This document shows, in pieces, positions 31,301 to 41,769 of a DNA stretch of 64,000 nt; the stretch's first letter is position 1, and the number at the start of each line of letters is the position of its first letter. The DNA comes from Piezodorus guildinii. Taxonomy: Eukaryota; Arthropoda; Insecta; Hemiptera; Pentatomidae. The position numbers were made by a program, and so were the translations under genes. The stretch lies in assembly GCA_023052935.1 (NCBI GenBank), contig CM041294.1, positions 41,997,736 through 42,061,735 on the forward strand. Direction: 5' to 3'. The notes beneath the pieces were generated by a model. The model worked only from the letters and a program-made list of their open reading frames with translations. It did not search any database and was not told the origin of the DNA.

Positions 31301-32845
31301 TTAATTATCCGTACTATCATCTGTGTTACTTATATAATCTGTTGCTTCCCACTGTTTTTTAAGAAGTTTCGTGATTTTAAGTTTTGTTCTTCGATCAGTT
31401 ATTAAAGCTTTAGTATCTTTTAGCATCCCCCTAAGACCCTCTGTATTAGTAGTGAATTCCTGGACAAATTCACTGATGTTTTTAGTATTGGGGTATATGT
31501 CGATTAACTTGATCATGTCTTCAAATGATATAGGGTACTTTTCTTTATTTCCTTCGATTGCCTGTCGAGCACTTTCAAAGTTAACCGAAGAATTAATTTT
31601 TTCAGCTTTTTTTATTTTCTTCAATTTTTTACCTACGGGTTGAACGGGGGTCATCAATGGGTAGTCTTCAAAATTGATAATATTTTCAGGATCTTCCTGG
31701 GAATCTATGGTGAGGTTCAATTCGGTTGTTGATACAGTAGAAGGGGCAGAGCTAGAATGGCATCGTTTGACCCCGGACACCACGGTAGGTTGTAATATTG
31801 AATCATTGGGATTATTGAGAGCAGTCGATTGAGTAGGGTTATCTAAGGCGCCACCGCTAGTAAGCTGGTTGTCATGACTACCAGACAACAGCTCCACTGT
31901 ACCGCCTCTGGCAGCCTTAGGCACTGGTGACGTGCTAGCGTTGTCATGGCTACTGGATAGCGTGGGCTCTACTATATTATTGATGCTGGGCAAAACATGA
32001 TTAGGCATATCGAGTAGCGAGCGATCGGTATTTGTTTGTTCACTGACGCTACTAATTACTTCTGGATTGAGATTAATTAATGTAGCCTCGTTTTCTTTGT
32101 TTTGGGGTTCAGAAATATCTATATCATTCTCACACTCTGGGCAATCGGTAGAGATATGCCCTGGCTGTTTGCAAATAAAACAGGTGACAATGTCTTCACC
32201 TAAAAATATTCGGTAAGCTACATTATCGTGTTTAATTAACAGTGAAGATGGGAGTTTGGTTAGGTCCTCAGGTGGAATGTAGACTTGTCTTCGAAAGCTT
32301 AAAACATGGGCCAACCGTGGGTCTTGGTATCCGGCCCTGAGAAAGTGCATTGGTGAAACTAACCTCAATCCTAGTTTTTTCAGTTCATTTTCAATAGTAT
32401 CATGAGGTATGGAAGGGCAAGCGTTAGAAATAATAATTCGTTTTGCTGGATTGATTAACCGTTTTATGTTAATTTCTTTGTCGTTAATAACTATTGATTT
32501 ATGATTCCTAATGATATTATCTACTACCTCTTTGTTACTGAAGTGAATGCAGAACCGGGAATTGGAAATTCTAGATGTGTATCGGATATATTTTGGGTCG
32601 ATTAGGGCTGCGATTTTGATCACGTATTCTTTCTGTTTTATACCCGGAACAGTATGCAATATTATAGCGTTTTCTCGCTTAGAAAACTTTTCTGATGCGG
32701 TGGCTTTGGCATAGCTGATTTCTGTTGGTTTAAGGTTAGGTGATACTTTATTGGTTGTTTGCCTGTTTTCCATTTCTTTTTTACTATTACTGGTTATTTT
32801 CATGACATTAGGGTTAACTGAGGACATAATGGGGGTAGCTGACAT
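31301..32845 (-). CDS. ORF1: I-type LINE ORF1: nucleic-acid-binding Gag-like protein
   Basis: The frame is open from 32872, but the codon there is GTG. The first ATG lies at 32845, giving about 514 residues, with a second ATG at 32827. The N-terminal third is polar. The middle part (residues about 60-215) looks like the RNA-recognition-like fold of LINE ORF1 proteins. It is followed by one clear zinc knuckle CFICKQPGHISTDC near residue 220. The C-terminal part is Ser/Thr/Asn-rich and then lysine-rich. The protein probably coats the element RNA. Only one CCHC is evident where the Drosophila I factor has three, which suggests a different lineage. Confidence 0.9.
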   Translation of the reverse strand: MSATPIMSSVNPNVMKITSNSKKEMENRQTTNKVSPNLKPTEISYAKATASEKFSKRENAIILHTVPGIKQKEYVIKIAALIDPKYIRYTSRISNSRFCIHFSNKEVVDNIIRNHKSIVINDKEINIKRLINPAKRIIISNACPSIPHDTIENELKKLGLRLVSPMHFLRAGYQDPRLAHVLSFRRQVYIPPEDLTKLPSSLLIKHDNVAYRIFLGEDIVTCFICKQPGHISTDCPECENDIDISEPQNKENEATLINLNPEVISSVSEQTNTDRSLLDMPNHVLPSINNIVEPTLSSSHDNASTSPVPKAARGGTVELLSGSHDNQLTSGGALDNPTQSTALNNPNDSILQPTVVSGVKRCHSSSAPSTVSTTELNLTIDSQEDPENIINFEDYPLMTPVQPVGKKLKKIKKAEKINSSVNFESARQAIEGNKEKYPISFEDMIKLIDIYPNTKNISEFVQEFTTNTEGLRGMLKDTKALITDRRTKLKITKLLKKQWEATDYISNTDDSTDN

Positions 32846-33067
32846 CGCCACAGAGCCAAAAGCTCTGAGCACCTATTATAGGCGTATATTCGCCCAATTT
32901 CTTATTGATATACCAATTCTCACTCTCGTGATGGAACACGCACCCTTAAATTGTTCAAATAGCACAAAATAATGTCTATTTTTTCCAGAAAAACACTTAT
33001 AAATTAATAAAACTGTATGACTGACCTGAAGTGCGTCTGCTTCACATGGGTCCCAAACAGCTGATCC

Positions 33068-33078
33068 GCTTTTTGATT
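33068..33078. repeat. Target-site duplication of the I-type LINE (5' side)
   Basis: GCTTTTTGATT, identical to 27367-27377. It adjoins the SINE tail. Confidence 0.9.
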
Positions 33079-33365
33079 GTTTTGGTTGTTTATGTATTTA
33101 ATGTCACTTTATACTACTTTGTCTAATCGGACGATGCTAGTGTGGGAGTCCTAAATTTTGCCTATCCAAGTTTAATTAGGATAGGTGTCTTTAACGAGTA
33201 CCTGAAATTCCACAGGCTCGGGACCACCTTTTTACGTCACCTCCGCAGGACGGCATAACTAAGGATTTTTTTCTCTCAATAAAAAATTATGGGACCACCT
33301 GCGGGTTTGAGCCCGTTACCTTTGGAATAGAAGGCTGTTCTGCTACCCTGATAGATTAATGATTT
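33079..33365 (-). mobile_element. tRNA-derived SINE, family B, with the LINE inserted in its tail
   Basis: On the minus strand the order is a head with CAGAACAGCCTTCT and GGGCTCAAACCCGC, then CCTTAGTTATGCCGTCC, GGTACTCGTTAAAGA, TTGGATAGGCAAAATTTAGG and a tail GTGACATTAAATACATAAAC. The I-type LINE begins right after the tail, so the SINE is the older of the two. Confidence 0.75.
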
Positions 33366-33429
33366 ATTAAAAAAAAAACAAAAAAAAAATTCATTTGATC
33401 AATTATTATTTAGTTGAGAAAACTTTAAT

Positions 33430-33800
33430 GAGTTATATTTATTTATTTAATCTTCTTTTCTTCTGCCACCATTGGTATGAGGGTCCTTTTTTATAGACTG
33501 ATCCATGATCTGATTCTCCTGTACCTATCATCTTCTTCTCCAGACTTTTCTGTAAAAGGCCTCCTGTATTTCGCCTTCCCAAGTCTTCCTCCTGGTCTGA
33601 GATCTTCCATTCTGGTCTCGTATTCGGCCTTCGGCACTCTATTTTCTGCACACTGGAAACAGGGTCGTGCCATCTCAGTTGTTCTTCAATAGTATCCAAA
33701 GCTGGATGAAGTCCCACATTTGACCTTATTGATACGTTTCGCAATCGGTCTCTTCTTACCTTCCTCTTCTATATTCCTAAGTACCGGATTTCCATGGCTT
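33430..33800 (-). mobile_element. Possible decayed LINE RT C-terminus
   Basis: Read in shifting minus-strand frames, LRWHDPVSSVQ, then EDLRPGGRLGKAKYRRP resemble the WAGHV-like and GRRRRGRP-like tail of endonuclease-reverse transcriptases of the RTE or CR1 kind. No catalytic part remains and the frame changes repeatedly. The assignment rests on weak pattern similarity only. Confidence 0.35.
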
Positions 33801-33851
33801 GAAATTGGCGCTTGAATTGTGTGAGGATCGGTAAGAAAATGATTGTATACA

Positions 33852-33854
<3 letters not shown>

Positions 33855-33885
<31 letters not shown>
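33855..33885. repeat. Poly-T tract
   Basis: About 28 consecutive T, possibly the poly-A tail of an unrecognised minus-strand retroposon. Confidence 0.7.
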
Positions 33886-35093
33886 GGCACTCCTTTTTTC
33901 TTAGTAGAGTACTTTCATGAAATAAGTAAATGCTTATAATAAATACTCAAATTAGTACAGTATTTGCCATTAATATTAACAGAAGCTATTGAATTTCAAG
34001 ATATAAAGGAGTAATTCGTAAATTTATAAGGCCTAGGTGGCGCTAATTTAATGAGAGATAATAAAAAAAGTACATCAAACCGCAGAAATACCTCTAATTT
34101 ATAACCGGGAATGGAGCAATGAAATTGCTATAAATAAATTAATTTTGTGAGATTAAATTTTTTTTCCGGTTCCTGGCTGTTGAGCGGCACGTGGCACTAA
34201 AAGCTTTTCAGATATCCCTCATCAATTTATAGTGCGGCTCTAACCCTTCCATTTCCCGCCCCCTAACACCAAACCCATCTTCTTTTATCTTCCTCGTCCT
34301 GGATAAAGATTTGATATTATCTTCCGATTGAGGCTTTCTGAATCAATTGAATTGCGTTTTTATAGATTCTTACGGAAATACATAAATTGATTTAAAACAA
34401 AATTGATATAGTAGTAATAGAACTATTGGAAGCGTTACTGTAAACATAATTTCGTTAGTAAATTTGATTTCGATTTAACATAATAATTTTATGACTTGGG
34501 TACTATTAATTAAATTATCATTTTAATGCAAAAGGATTCTACCTGATTTATTGTCATTCAATATTTAAAGGTTGTATAATTTTAAAATATATGATTATGT
34601 CATTGACATATATATATATATAGTAAAATATATGAATATGGCAACAAAATAACAAATATTAGTTGTTTTTTTTAAGGTACATATAATATAAGAACTATAA
34701 GTTATAACTCTTTTTTTAAATTGTTTTTTTATTATATATACCAATTTATTGTTTTGTGGTTGTTAAAATTTGAATAGCTATACAAATAACAAATACATAA
34801 TAAGTTGAAGAAGAATTAGAAATTGTTGAAATAATAAGAAAATAAATATCCATTAAAGAAAGAACTAGGAAGAATGTTTTAACAAATTTTAAAATTATAA
34901 TCTTCAATAGCGACAAAAATGTATAGGTAAAAATGATGCTCTAAAATGTATCCAATTGTTATTTTTACTGTAAATTTGACTAAATACATACCTATATTAC
35001 AAATTGAATTATATAATTAATTATTTTATACTATTCTACTAATATTTTATTTAATGTGTCAACATCCAACCAACTACCCCATGTAACCAACTT

Positions 35094-35098
<5 letters not shown>
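33886..35098. other. Intergenic, nothing recognised
   Basis: Strongly AT-rich sequence with no coding sequence. Confidence 0.4.

Positions 35099-35165
<67 letters not shown>
35099..35165. repeat. (TA)n microsatellite
   Basis: About 33 uninterrupted TA units. Confidence 0.95.
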
Positions 35166-35169
<4 letters not shown>

Positions 35170-35367
35170 CTTTAAGAAATTTTATATAATAATTCTCCAA
35201 ACTACCAGAATAAAAAGGTATACCGATATAAACAAATTCAAAAACGAATATATGTTAACTAACAAATAGACGAATGATAAAAAAATTTAGTTATATCAAA
35301 TATAAGCAGTATAAGTGTTTTTTGAAGTAAGAAAATGTAAAAGACTTTCTGTAACTTATAATAAATT

Positions 35368-35383
35368 AAAAAAAAAAAAAAAA

Positions 35384-35446
<63 letters not shown>
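35368..35446. repeat. Poly-A followed by (TA)n
   Basis: An A18 run is followed by about 29 TA units up to the LINE fragment. Short frames of alternating Tyr and Ile on the minus strand are artefacts of this repeat. Confidence 0.95.
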
Positions 35447-35448
<2 letters not shown>

Positions 35449-35915
35449 CTCCTACCCACAGAACCAAAACTTTTGATCGTTCCTTTATTGTTCGCTCTTC
35501 TGCACTCTGGAATTCTCTACCGAACCATATCCGCCATGCCACTTCTTTATCCTCATTCAAATCCCAACTTTTCCTTTACCTACTGTCATCCCAAATAGAC
35601 GATCAGCAAATATGATATGTCAATTTCATCTAGAAGTCTACATTGAATGAAAGACGATTTTTGTTTACCGCCCAAATTTTATCTTTTATTTTTATTATTT
35701 TTTTTTTAAAGTAATTTGTTTGTTTTTTTATGTATAGCTTTTCTCATCATTGTTAATAATTGTATTTGTAAATAATCGTTGTAATTAATAAGTACTCATG
35801 TTTATTTTGTCTGTTGGCCAGACATATTATATTTTTCTATTGTACATAACTATTATTCTTAGGGGACCTAGTCCCAGAATAAAATTTTTTTTCTATTCTA
35901 TTCTATTCTATATAT
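35447..35915 (+). mobile_element. CR1-like LINE, 3' end
   Basis: The frame encodes the closing block of a LINE RT: RTKTFDRSFIVRSSALWNSL, PNHIRHATSLSSFKSQLF, stopping near 35610. The matching block at 1-905 has the same layout with many substitutions. The 3' UTR ends with the hairpin gggacctagtccc (35863-35875), then AATAAA and a (TTCTA)n tail to 35911. It is 5'-truncated exactly at the (TA)n array. Confidence 0.75.
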
Positions 35916-37307
35916 ACATTTGTAAATTGTAATACTTATTATTTTCTAACAAGTTATATGGTCGATGGATATCCAACACAGCTCGAGAGAATGTATTGCA
36001 AATTGGCACTAGAAATTCCTCTTTTATAAAATCTGTTTTCTGATCTAACTTCTTCATGAAAAATAGTTCTTAATTATTCAATCAAGATAAAAGCTGAGAT
36101 AGTACATTTACAATCACAAATGAAACATGATCTACCTAATGCCTTGATGAAAGACCAATATCGAAGATTGTACTGGACTGAGGTTTAAGAGATTACCTTG
36201 GAGTTTAATTATAAAAAACCTCTAACATTCTACAAAAAAACTTAACTTTTGTAAACATCAAACAGAAGATTAATGAAATCAAACATTACCTAACAAGTAC
36301 TTCATTACTCTGAACTTTGTATAACAATCCAATTAACAAACTCTAAGATGGATCACATGAATAATTATCTTTATACGGTTTGTTTTGTTTTTTCACTGAA
36401 ATTTGCGAATATTTCATTACAAAGCGGGGTTTTTACTCACAGTACTTTATGGAGGTAATGAAATTTACTTGGAATGGAAGATATAAAAATGGAAAATAAT
36501 ATAATATATACAAAAACTTACCCCAGAGGTAACAGACTGATATATGATTATACCAAAATATGAAAATATTCATCTAGTCTATGCAGTCTGCATTTGAGAT
36601 TAGCTTTCACGGCCACAATGAAAGAATATAAAGCGTATGATATTTGAATAAAGTAAATAGCGATCATATGAAAACCATATTGCATATTTTTACTGCTCAC
36701 CGCTCCTAGAAAGCGTTCTCATCGAGTAAAGCTTCTCAACAAACCAGTATTATTTATAGTATTTAATATATGTAAGCTAAATACAATAAGCTTCCATTAA
36801 ATCGATATTAATAATATTACTACAACTAATAATATCTTTACCGAGATTCGTCTAATGATCACAGTCCAAACCCAAGCCAAAGATTATTCCACTTAGACAT
36901 ATATAGATGTATTCGAATTTTAATAAACAAAATAAGCTTTCTTAACAAAAATAAACACAAAAATAAAATATAACTGTAGAAATATAACAAAAAATAAATT
37001 TAAAAATCATAAATACGATAATATATTCAATTATTGTTATTTTGATATTGTGCTTAAATTGAAATTATTCTTAAACAGGTGTTAAAAATTTCTTAGTTTT
37101 AAACATTTTATAACATAACAAAATAAAAAATCTAATTTATTTTTATTATCTATTTGCAACAAAGGTTCTAATAAGAAGTCATTGTCTGAAATATTTTTAA
37201 TATACGTTGTTGTTGTTGTTTTGGTTTTAAGGGCAAAAAACTGCGAGGGGTTATTATTGCCCAAAACATCTTCAGAAGACGATTAACTTACCTATGATGA
37301 AGAGGAG

Positions 37308-37308
<1 letters not shown>
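35916..37308. other. Intergenic, nothing recognised
   Basis: AT-rich sequence ending in an A30 run (37309-37338). A 60-residue minus frame at 37082-37264 is low complexity. Confidence 0.4.

Positions 37309-37338
<30 letters not shown>
37309..37338. repeat. Poly-A tract
   Basis: About 28 A in a row, adjoining the 3' end of the minus-strand LINE fragment to its right. Confidence 0.8.
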
Positions 37339-37339
<1 letters not shown>

Positions 37340-37622
37340 TAATAAATAAAAATTGTGAGTAAAATATCAAAAATTGCGTAAAATAGCCTGAATGTGAATG
37401 TGTTAAATGAGGTGATATAAACGAATGTTCTTCACCAATTGAATGACACCATCGACGGCACGATCACTATCGCTCAATGACTCCGAGACTTTACGTGGTA
37501 CGCAACATTTTACAAATTCCCTACTGTAACGAGGACACTCTTCAAAAATATGACTTACTGTGAGAGCCACTTTACACAGTTGACATCGAGGGGGATCCCT
37601 TCGTGCCATGAGGTGCACGACG
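37339..37622 (-). mobile_element. I-type LINE, 3'-terminal fragment
   Basis: It encodes the same C-terminal tail as the copy at 20918-21540: CQLCKVALTVSHIFEECPRY, then SLSDSDRAVDGVIQLVKN and LYHLI. The 3' UTR is also shared, including AAAATAGCCTGAATGTG. The 71 codons are uninterrupted. The 5' border is at about 37622, where a different LINE fragment begins. Confidence 0.8.
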
Positions 37623-38320
37623 TTATAATATACGTTCTTAAGTATTTATTTTTATAAGCGGAATGAACGGGGCATTCCAACAAAGAATGAATAGATCTTC
37701 GGGTTCGCCTGAATTACAAACAGGGCATTCAACTCTGCTATCCAAATAACTATTTTGGAATCCATAAGAGGTCACTTTTATTTTGTTAGTTTGATATAGC
37801 CTTAGTTGACTTATTAATCTATGTTTTCTTATAGTTCCTTTATTTTCAAATAATGTTCCCCCATATTCAAGCTACTAATGTTCATAAAATTGGGATTAAA
37901 CTTTGAAAGTAAAATAGCTTGAATATCTTGGAAAAGATTATGATCTTTAAATAATGCAATGACGTTATTGAATTTACTTTTAAGTTAGGTGTTACTTTCC
38001 ATACTTAGAAAATAAGCTGAATCTATAATAAATAATTGATTAATTAGTTGCATATATACTAATTGTATTTTGCATTTATTTTCTGGTTCAAGGAATACTT
38101 CCTTAAAATGCTTTAGGATCATGTTGCACTAAATCTACCTTCCGGTACCAGCGCACGCTGTACGTATCATTCTTTTTAGAACATTTGTTTCGATTGATTC
38201 TAGATCTGTTTCTATACGAACATAATGGTTTAAATGATAAATTAACTTAAAGTAACCCGCTCTAATTGTTTACAATGTAATGGAGCCAAGACCTCCGCAG
38301 AGTATTAAAGAACAGAATTC
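37623..38320 (-). mobile_element. LINE C-terminal fragment with Cys-rich tail
   Basis: The minus strand near 37800-37640 reads VTSYGFQNSYLDSRVECPVC followed by NSGEPEDLFILC, the C-terminal zinc-binding pattern of CR1/L2-like RT proteins. Upstream the frame breaks repeatedly. The polymerase domain is not recognisable. Similar organisation is seen at 50075-50830. Confidence 0.6.
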
Positions 38321-38539
38321 ACCATAGAATTTAGCAATTAAAACTTAGTAACAAGGGAGTCTTAAATCGACTTAATTATTATTATAGAGTGATTTTAATA
38401 TGCTGTTATTGGATATGCTATATTACTGAAAATACGTTAATGTTAGACGATTCTTCGAGCCTTAGTAACTATACCTAAACAGTTTTCAGAATATATTTTA
38501 TAGCTAATATTTTTTTTTATAGACAAAAGACTAACTTTG
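38321..38539. other. Intergenic, nothing recognised
   Basis: AT-rich sequence preceding the Jockey fragment at 38540. Confidence 0.3.
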
Positions 38540-38982
38540 AACCCGCATAGACTTAAATGACAAGAACTTAATCGTAAATTTGGCCAATTATACAGACTAC
38601 TAAACAAAAATTCTAAACTATCTATTGAAAACAAACTGCTAATATACAAGACAGTACTGAAACCTATCTGGACCTATGGACTTGAACTGTGAGGTACAGC
38701 CAAATTTTCTAACATACAAACGCATTCAATCCTTTTAGACCTTATTCATTCCAAAATTCTCCATATTCCATCAGAACCTTGTCCACCTCCGATCCTCTAG
38801 CTCAATCCAATCCAGCTCCACACACCCTTACCATCCCTCTAGAAGGTTAAAACGGCAGTGGCCTCGTGACCTCTCTTCTCTTAAACATGTATTTCTGGCA
38901 TTGGCCAGATTCTTTACTCACGTGCTGTATACTTGAGGATTGTATACAGGTATGAGTGACTTTTGTACATATTCTTATTAAT

Positions 38983-38990
<8 letters not shown>
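38540..38990 (+). mobile_element. Jockey-type LINE fragment, close to the intact family
   Basis: The plus strand encodes QELNRKFGQLYRLLNKNS, NKLLIYKTVLKPIWTYGLEL and, after a frame break, RRLKRQWPRDL. These match residues near the end of the intact ORF2 at 59616-62294 more closely than they match the copies at 40887 or 56468. An in-frame stop replaces the Trp after GLEL. The 3' UTR runs into a (TA)n array at about 38991. Confidence 0.8.

Positions 38991-39022
<32 letters not shown>
38991..39022. repeat. (TA)n microsatellite
   Basis: About 16 TA units, directly abutting the inverted-repeat element to the right. Confidence 0.9.
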
Positions 39023-39025
<3 letters not shown>

Positions 39026-39413
39026 TTTGTGTTGTTCTTAGGTTTCAGTCAATGAAAAAAATAATAATATAAATAATATTTTTTCAGTGTTCTTTCAAAG
39101 CTTGTAGGCTAAACATGCCTAATTAAGACACTATTTTGTCCAAAATTGTAAGTAATTTTATAATAATATCTTTAATGTAAATCCTAATTTATAATATCTA
39201 TGTACCTACTGTATGATTATTCATTGTTCAATGTACTCTTTTTTATATCTCTAACAATAACATCATATATTAATTATTGTATAATAATATTAATGTTCTG
39301 TTTTTGTTTTTTTTCCACTGTTAAGGCATGATTATGAGAACAATAAATTCTCGAAACGTCGCATAGATAAAATTGTTTATTCATTGACTGAAAACTAAGA
39401 ACAACACAAACTT
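39023..39413. mobile_element. 391-bp noncoding element with 34-bp inverted ends and hammerhead-like motif
   Basis: The left end (39023-39056) and right end (39380-39413) are reverse complements over 34 bases with one mismatch. A hammerhead-like segment lies beside the right end (39325-39362): a degenerate core, a five-pair GAGAA/TTCTC stem, then CGAAACGTCGC. (TA)n arrays flank both sides (38991-39022 and 39444-39484). No frame is present. The inverted ends suggest a DNA-transposon-like or Penelope-derived terminal unit; the class is unresolved. Confidence 0.75.
39325..39362 (+). ncRNA. Hammerhead-like motif inside the 391-bp element
   Basis: GGCATGATTATGAGAA forms stem II with TTCTC, followed by GAAACGTC. 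The core reads TGATTATGA where CTGATGA is expected, so catalysis is doubtful. Confidence 0.35.
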
Positions 39414-39443
39414 AAATTATCAACAGTCGAGAACTGATCAAGC

Positions 39444-39447
39444 AATA

Positions 39448-39484
<37 letters not shown>
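39444..39484. repeat. (TA)n microsatellite, interrupted
   Basis: About 20 TA units with one ATTAT interruption. Confidence 0.85.
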
Positions 39485-39489
<5 letters not shown>

Positions 39490-40705
39490 CTTAATATATG
39501 TATATTGTATTATTATTTTATAAATCTATTGTTTCGTATATATTGGGTGAATGGGTATGAATTTAGTACTTGATCACTATTAAAAATGTCCTAATTAGGA
39601 CAGATTGCTAATATTACTCAATAAAATTTTTTCTGCAAAAAAAAATTTTGTTTCAAAATACATTCCACAAATAGGCATCATTTCGGACTTATATATATTA
39701 TTATTATTATATGTTATATTATTTACTTTCTGTTATAACTCGGATAGATAAAATATTGAAAGATATTGCCCAACAACCTTGAGTGTGGAGCTTAGATAGA
39801 TGACACCATCTCACGGAGTTGTCAAGTAAAAGGGGAGCGGCGGTGACAATCCTGGAGCCTATTTGTCGATCTAAATATTTATTACTATCGACTTGCACTC
39901 CTTCCCCCCACATCAGTTTTCATTCCGAAATTTCCCAAGGGTGACATCGCGCCGGCTTAGCACTTTGAGCATCCAACATCCGTTCTCCAGTAGCGATTCC
40001 AGAAGGTATAGAATCAATATATAAAGGATGAAACTGAGTTACCCTTCGAAAATTTCTATATATTTTATGATTTTAAAAGTTTTTTTTTTTTTTTAACTTC
40101 TTTCAGTACTGGTTTTAATTAGGTTCACGTGTAATTTATTAAGATATGATGAACACAAATTGAAGTGAAAAATATTTATCCAGGAATGTTATAGAGCAAC
40201 ATAAAAATACAAAGAGAAAACCAGCTGAACAATTAAATAAAAAACAACAAACGCTTTATTAACATAAAACCAGTGCGGACTTTCGAGTATCTGTTTTATA
40301 TCCGGAAATATATGTTCTTATGGCTTAAACTATTTCATATATTACGTTGTAACTATAGTGTACCATAGAATGAATTGCAGAGGAAGATGGTTAGGGATGC
40401 AGTTTTTGAAGGTATCACTCTTAACTACGGAAACTGACATCTGACTAACGACACGGAATAATAAAAACTTAAAAATCTCTTTTTCCAGAATAGATTTTCC
40501 CAGTTCTTCAAAAAAAAAAAAAAAAAAAAAACGGGACGGGAGCATAAATGGTTGAAACAAAATACATAGATAAATTAAAATGCTTGTTTTTACCCTAACT
40601 TTGTGTTTATAGATAGGAATCCTTCAATGGCAGATTAGGTCAACCAAAAAAAAAAAAAAATAAATAAAATCTAGAATGGATATTGAATAAAAAATAATAA
40701 TATAG
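39485..40705. other. Intergenic, nothing recognised
   Basis: AT-rich sequence with a T run at 40080-40094 and A20-type runs near 40510-40530 and 40646-40660. No gene is recognised. Confidence 0.4.
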
Positions 40706-40838
40706 TTTTTTTCAGTCAAATTCATAATTTTTTCAGTCGAATTCATAATTTTTTCAATCGAATTCATAATTTTTCAGTCAAATTCATAATTTTTTTCAGT
40801 CAAATTCATAATTTTTTCAGTCAAATTCATAATTTTTA
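40706..40838. repeat. Tandem array, 22-bp unit, about six copies
   Basis: The unit is TTTTTCAGTCAAATTCATAA with slight variation (CAGTCGAATTC, CAATCGAATTC). The same unit recurs inverted at 41963-42055. Confidence 0.9.
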
Positions 40839-40876
40839 CTGTGCTTTTTGCATATTTGTGCACCACAGGTGACTCT

Positions 40877-40886
40877 TAAAAGATTT
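40877..40886. repeat. Target-site duplication of a Jockey copy
   Basis: TAAAAGATTT, repeated at 41757-41766, brackets the minus-strand Jockey copy 40887-41756. Confidence 0.75.
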
Positions 40887-41756
40887 TTTTTTTTTTATAT
40901 ATATTTATTTATTGGAATTTACAACTGCATAACAAGTAATACAACAAGTAAATTTGAATGAAACATAAAAAAGGCATGAAACATATGTAGAGAAGCTTCC
41001 CAATGGAAGAACTCCAAAAATATTCTAAACTAGAAGGTCCCGGGGCCATCTCCTTTTCAGACGACTCGGAGGATTGTCAGGAATTGAAGAGGAAGAAAGG
41101 ATTGAAACGAAAGGATTAGGGTGGGAATGGAGTTTGTCATGGAAGGATTGATACCTCGTACGGGCCAAATCAGCAACATATGGGACATTAAGGTCTTTAT
41201 GGATGAGTTTGTTGGTGACAAAGTAAGGAGCATTGAGGATTTTGCGAAGGATTTTGGACTGAAGGGATTGTATACGAGAAGAATTCGATCGTTTAGTAGA
41301 GCCCCAGAGCTCAACTCCGTAAGTCCATATTGGTCTTATGATAGTCATGTAGATGAGTCTTTTGTAGTTAAGTGGAAGATTAGAACGTTTGTCTAGTAAG
41401 TGTTGAAGTAGTCGAAAACGTCGTGCAGCTTCTTGTCGTTTCAGTCTTGTATGAGGATTCCAAGTGAGTCGTTTGTCAAGGTGCAGTCCTAGATATCGGA
41501 TCTGTTCAACCGGGACAAGAGGAGTATTATTGAAGGAGACAGTAGGGCAGGAAGTCATAGGTTTACGACGAAGGGTAAATGTAATTTGGTTGGATTTGTT
41601 GGAATTTATTTTAATCCTCCAGTTCTGACACATACTTCAAGGTCTCTGAGGTGGGATTGGAGAGTTTGAGAGGCAATAGTTGCATCAGTATTGACTGATA
41701 ACACACAAGTGTCATCAGCATAAGTAGAAAGGAAGGTGTTAGGATGGGTTGGGATA
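40887..41756 (-). mobile_element. Jockey-type LINE, 5'-truncated copy
   Basis: The 870-bp minus-strand insertion has a poly-A end (T run at 40884-40896), a 3' UTR and the last third of RT. The polymerase YADD box is readable near 41715. A one-base frameshift near 41636 separates it from a 202-residue open stretch (41025-41633) with RIKINSNKSNQITFTLRRKP, RYLGLHLDKRLTWNPHTRLK, IWTYGVELWGSTKRS and an SRLKRRWPRDLLV end. A 10-bp duplication flanks it. The type of truncation and the duplication show insertion by target-primed reverse transcription. Confidence 0.9.
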
Positions 41757-41769
41757 TAAAAGATTTAAG

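Larger units (their letters stand above)
27378..33067 (-). mobile_element. Full-length I-type LINE, apparently intact
   Basis: The 5690-bp element is on the minus strand, bounded by an exact 11-bp target duplication and ending in a (TAAA)n tail (seen as TTTA repeats at 27378-27397). It has a 5' UTR of about 220 bp, ORF1 (31301-32845), a 50-bp gap, ORF2 (27531-31250) and a 153-bp 3' UTR. Both ORFs are uninterrupted. The endonuclease, RT and RNase H combination places it in the I group of LINEs (I, Nimb, Loa and relatives); the exact clade is not settled. It sits in the 3' tail of a family-B SINE (33079-33365) in the same orientation. Confidence 0.95.

Noticed and set aside
31371..31643. 90-residue plus-strand open frame
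   Set aside because: Antisense to the I-type LINE ORF1.
33430..33800. Host gene with Lys/Arg-rich C-terminus
   Set aside because: The frames shift and the segment resembles an RT tail more than a host gene. Kept only as a low-confidence LINE remnant.
35259..35560. Two minus-strand frames made of Tyr-Ile repeats
   Set aside because: They are translations of (TA)n and T runs, not genes.
40706..40838. Possible CRISPR-like direct repeats
   Set aside because: Units are adjacent without spacers, and the context is eukaryotic. It is a tandem array.
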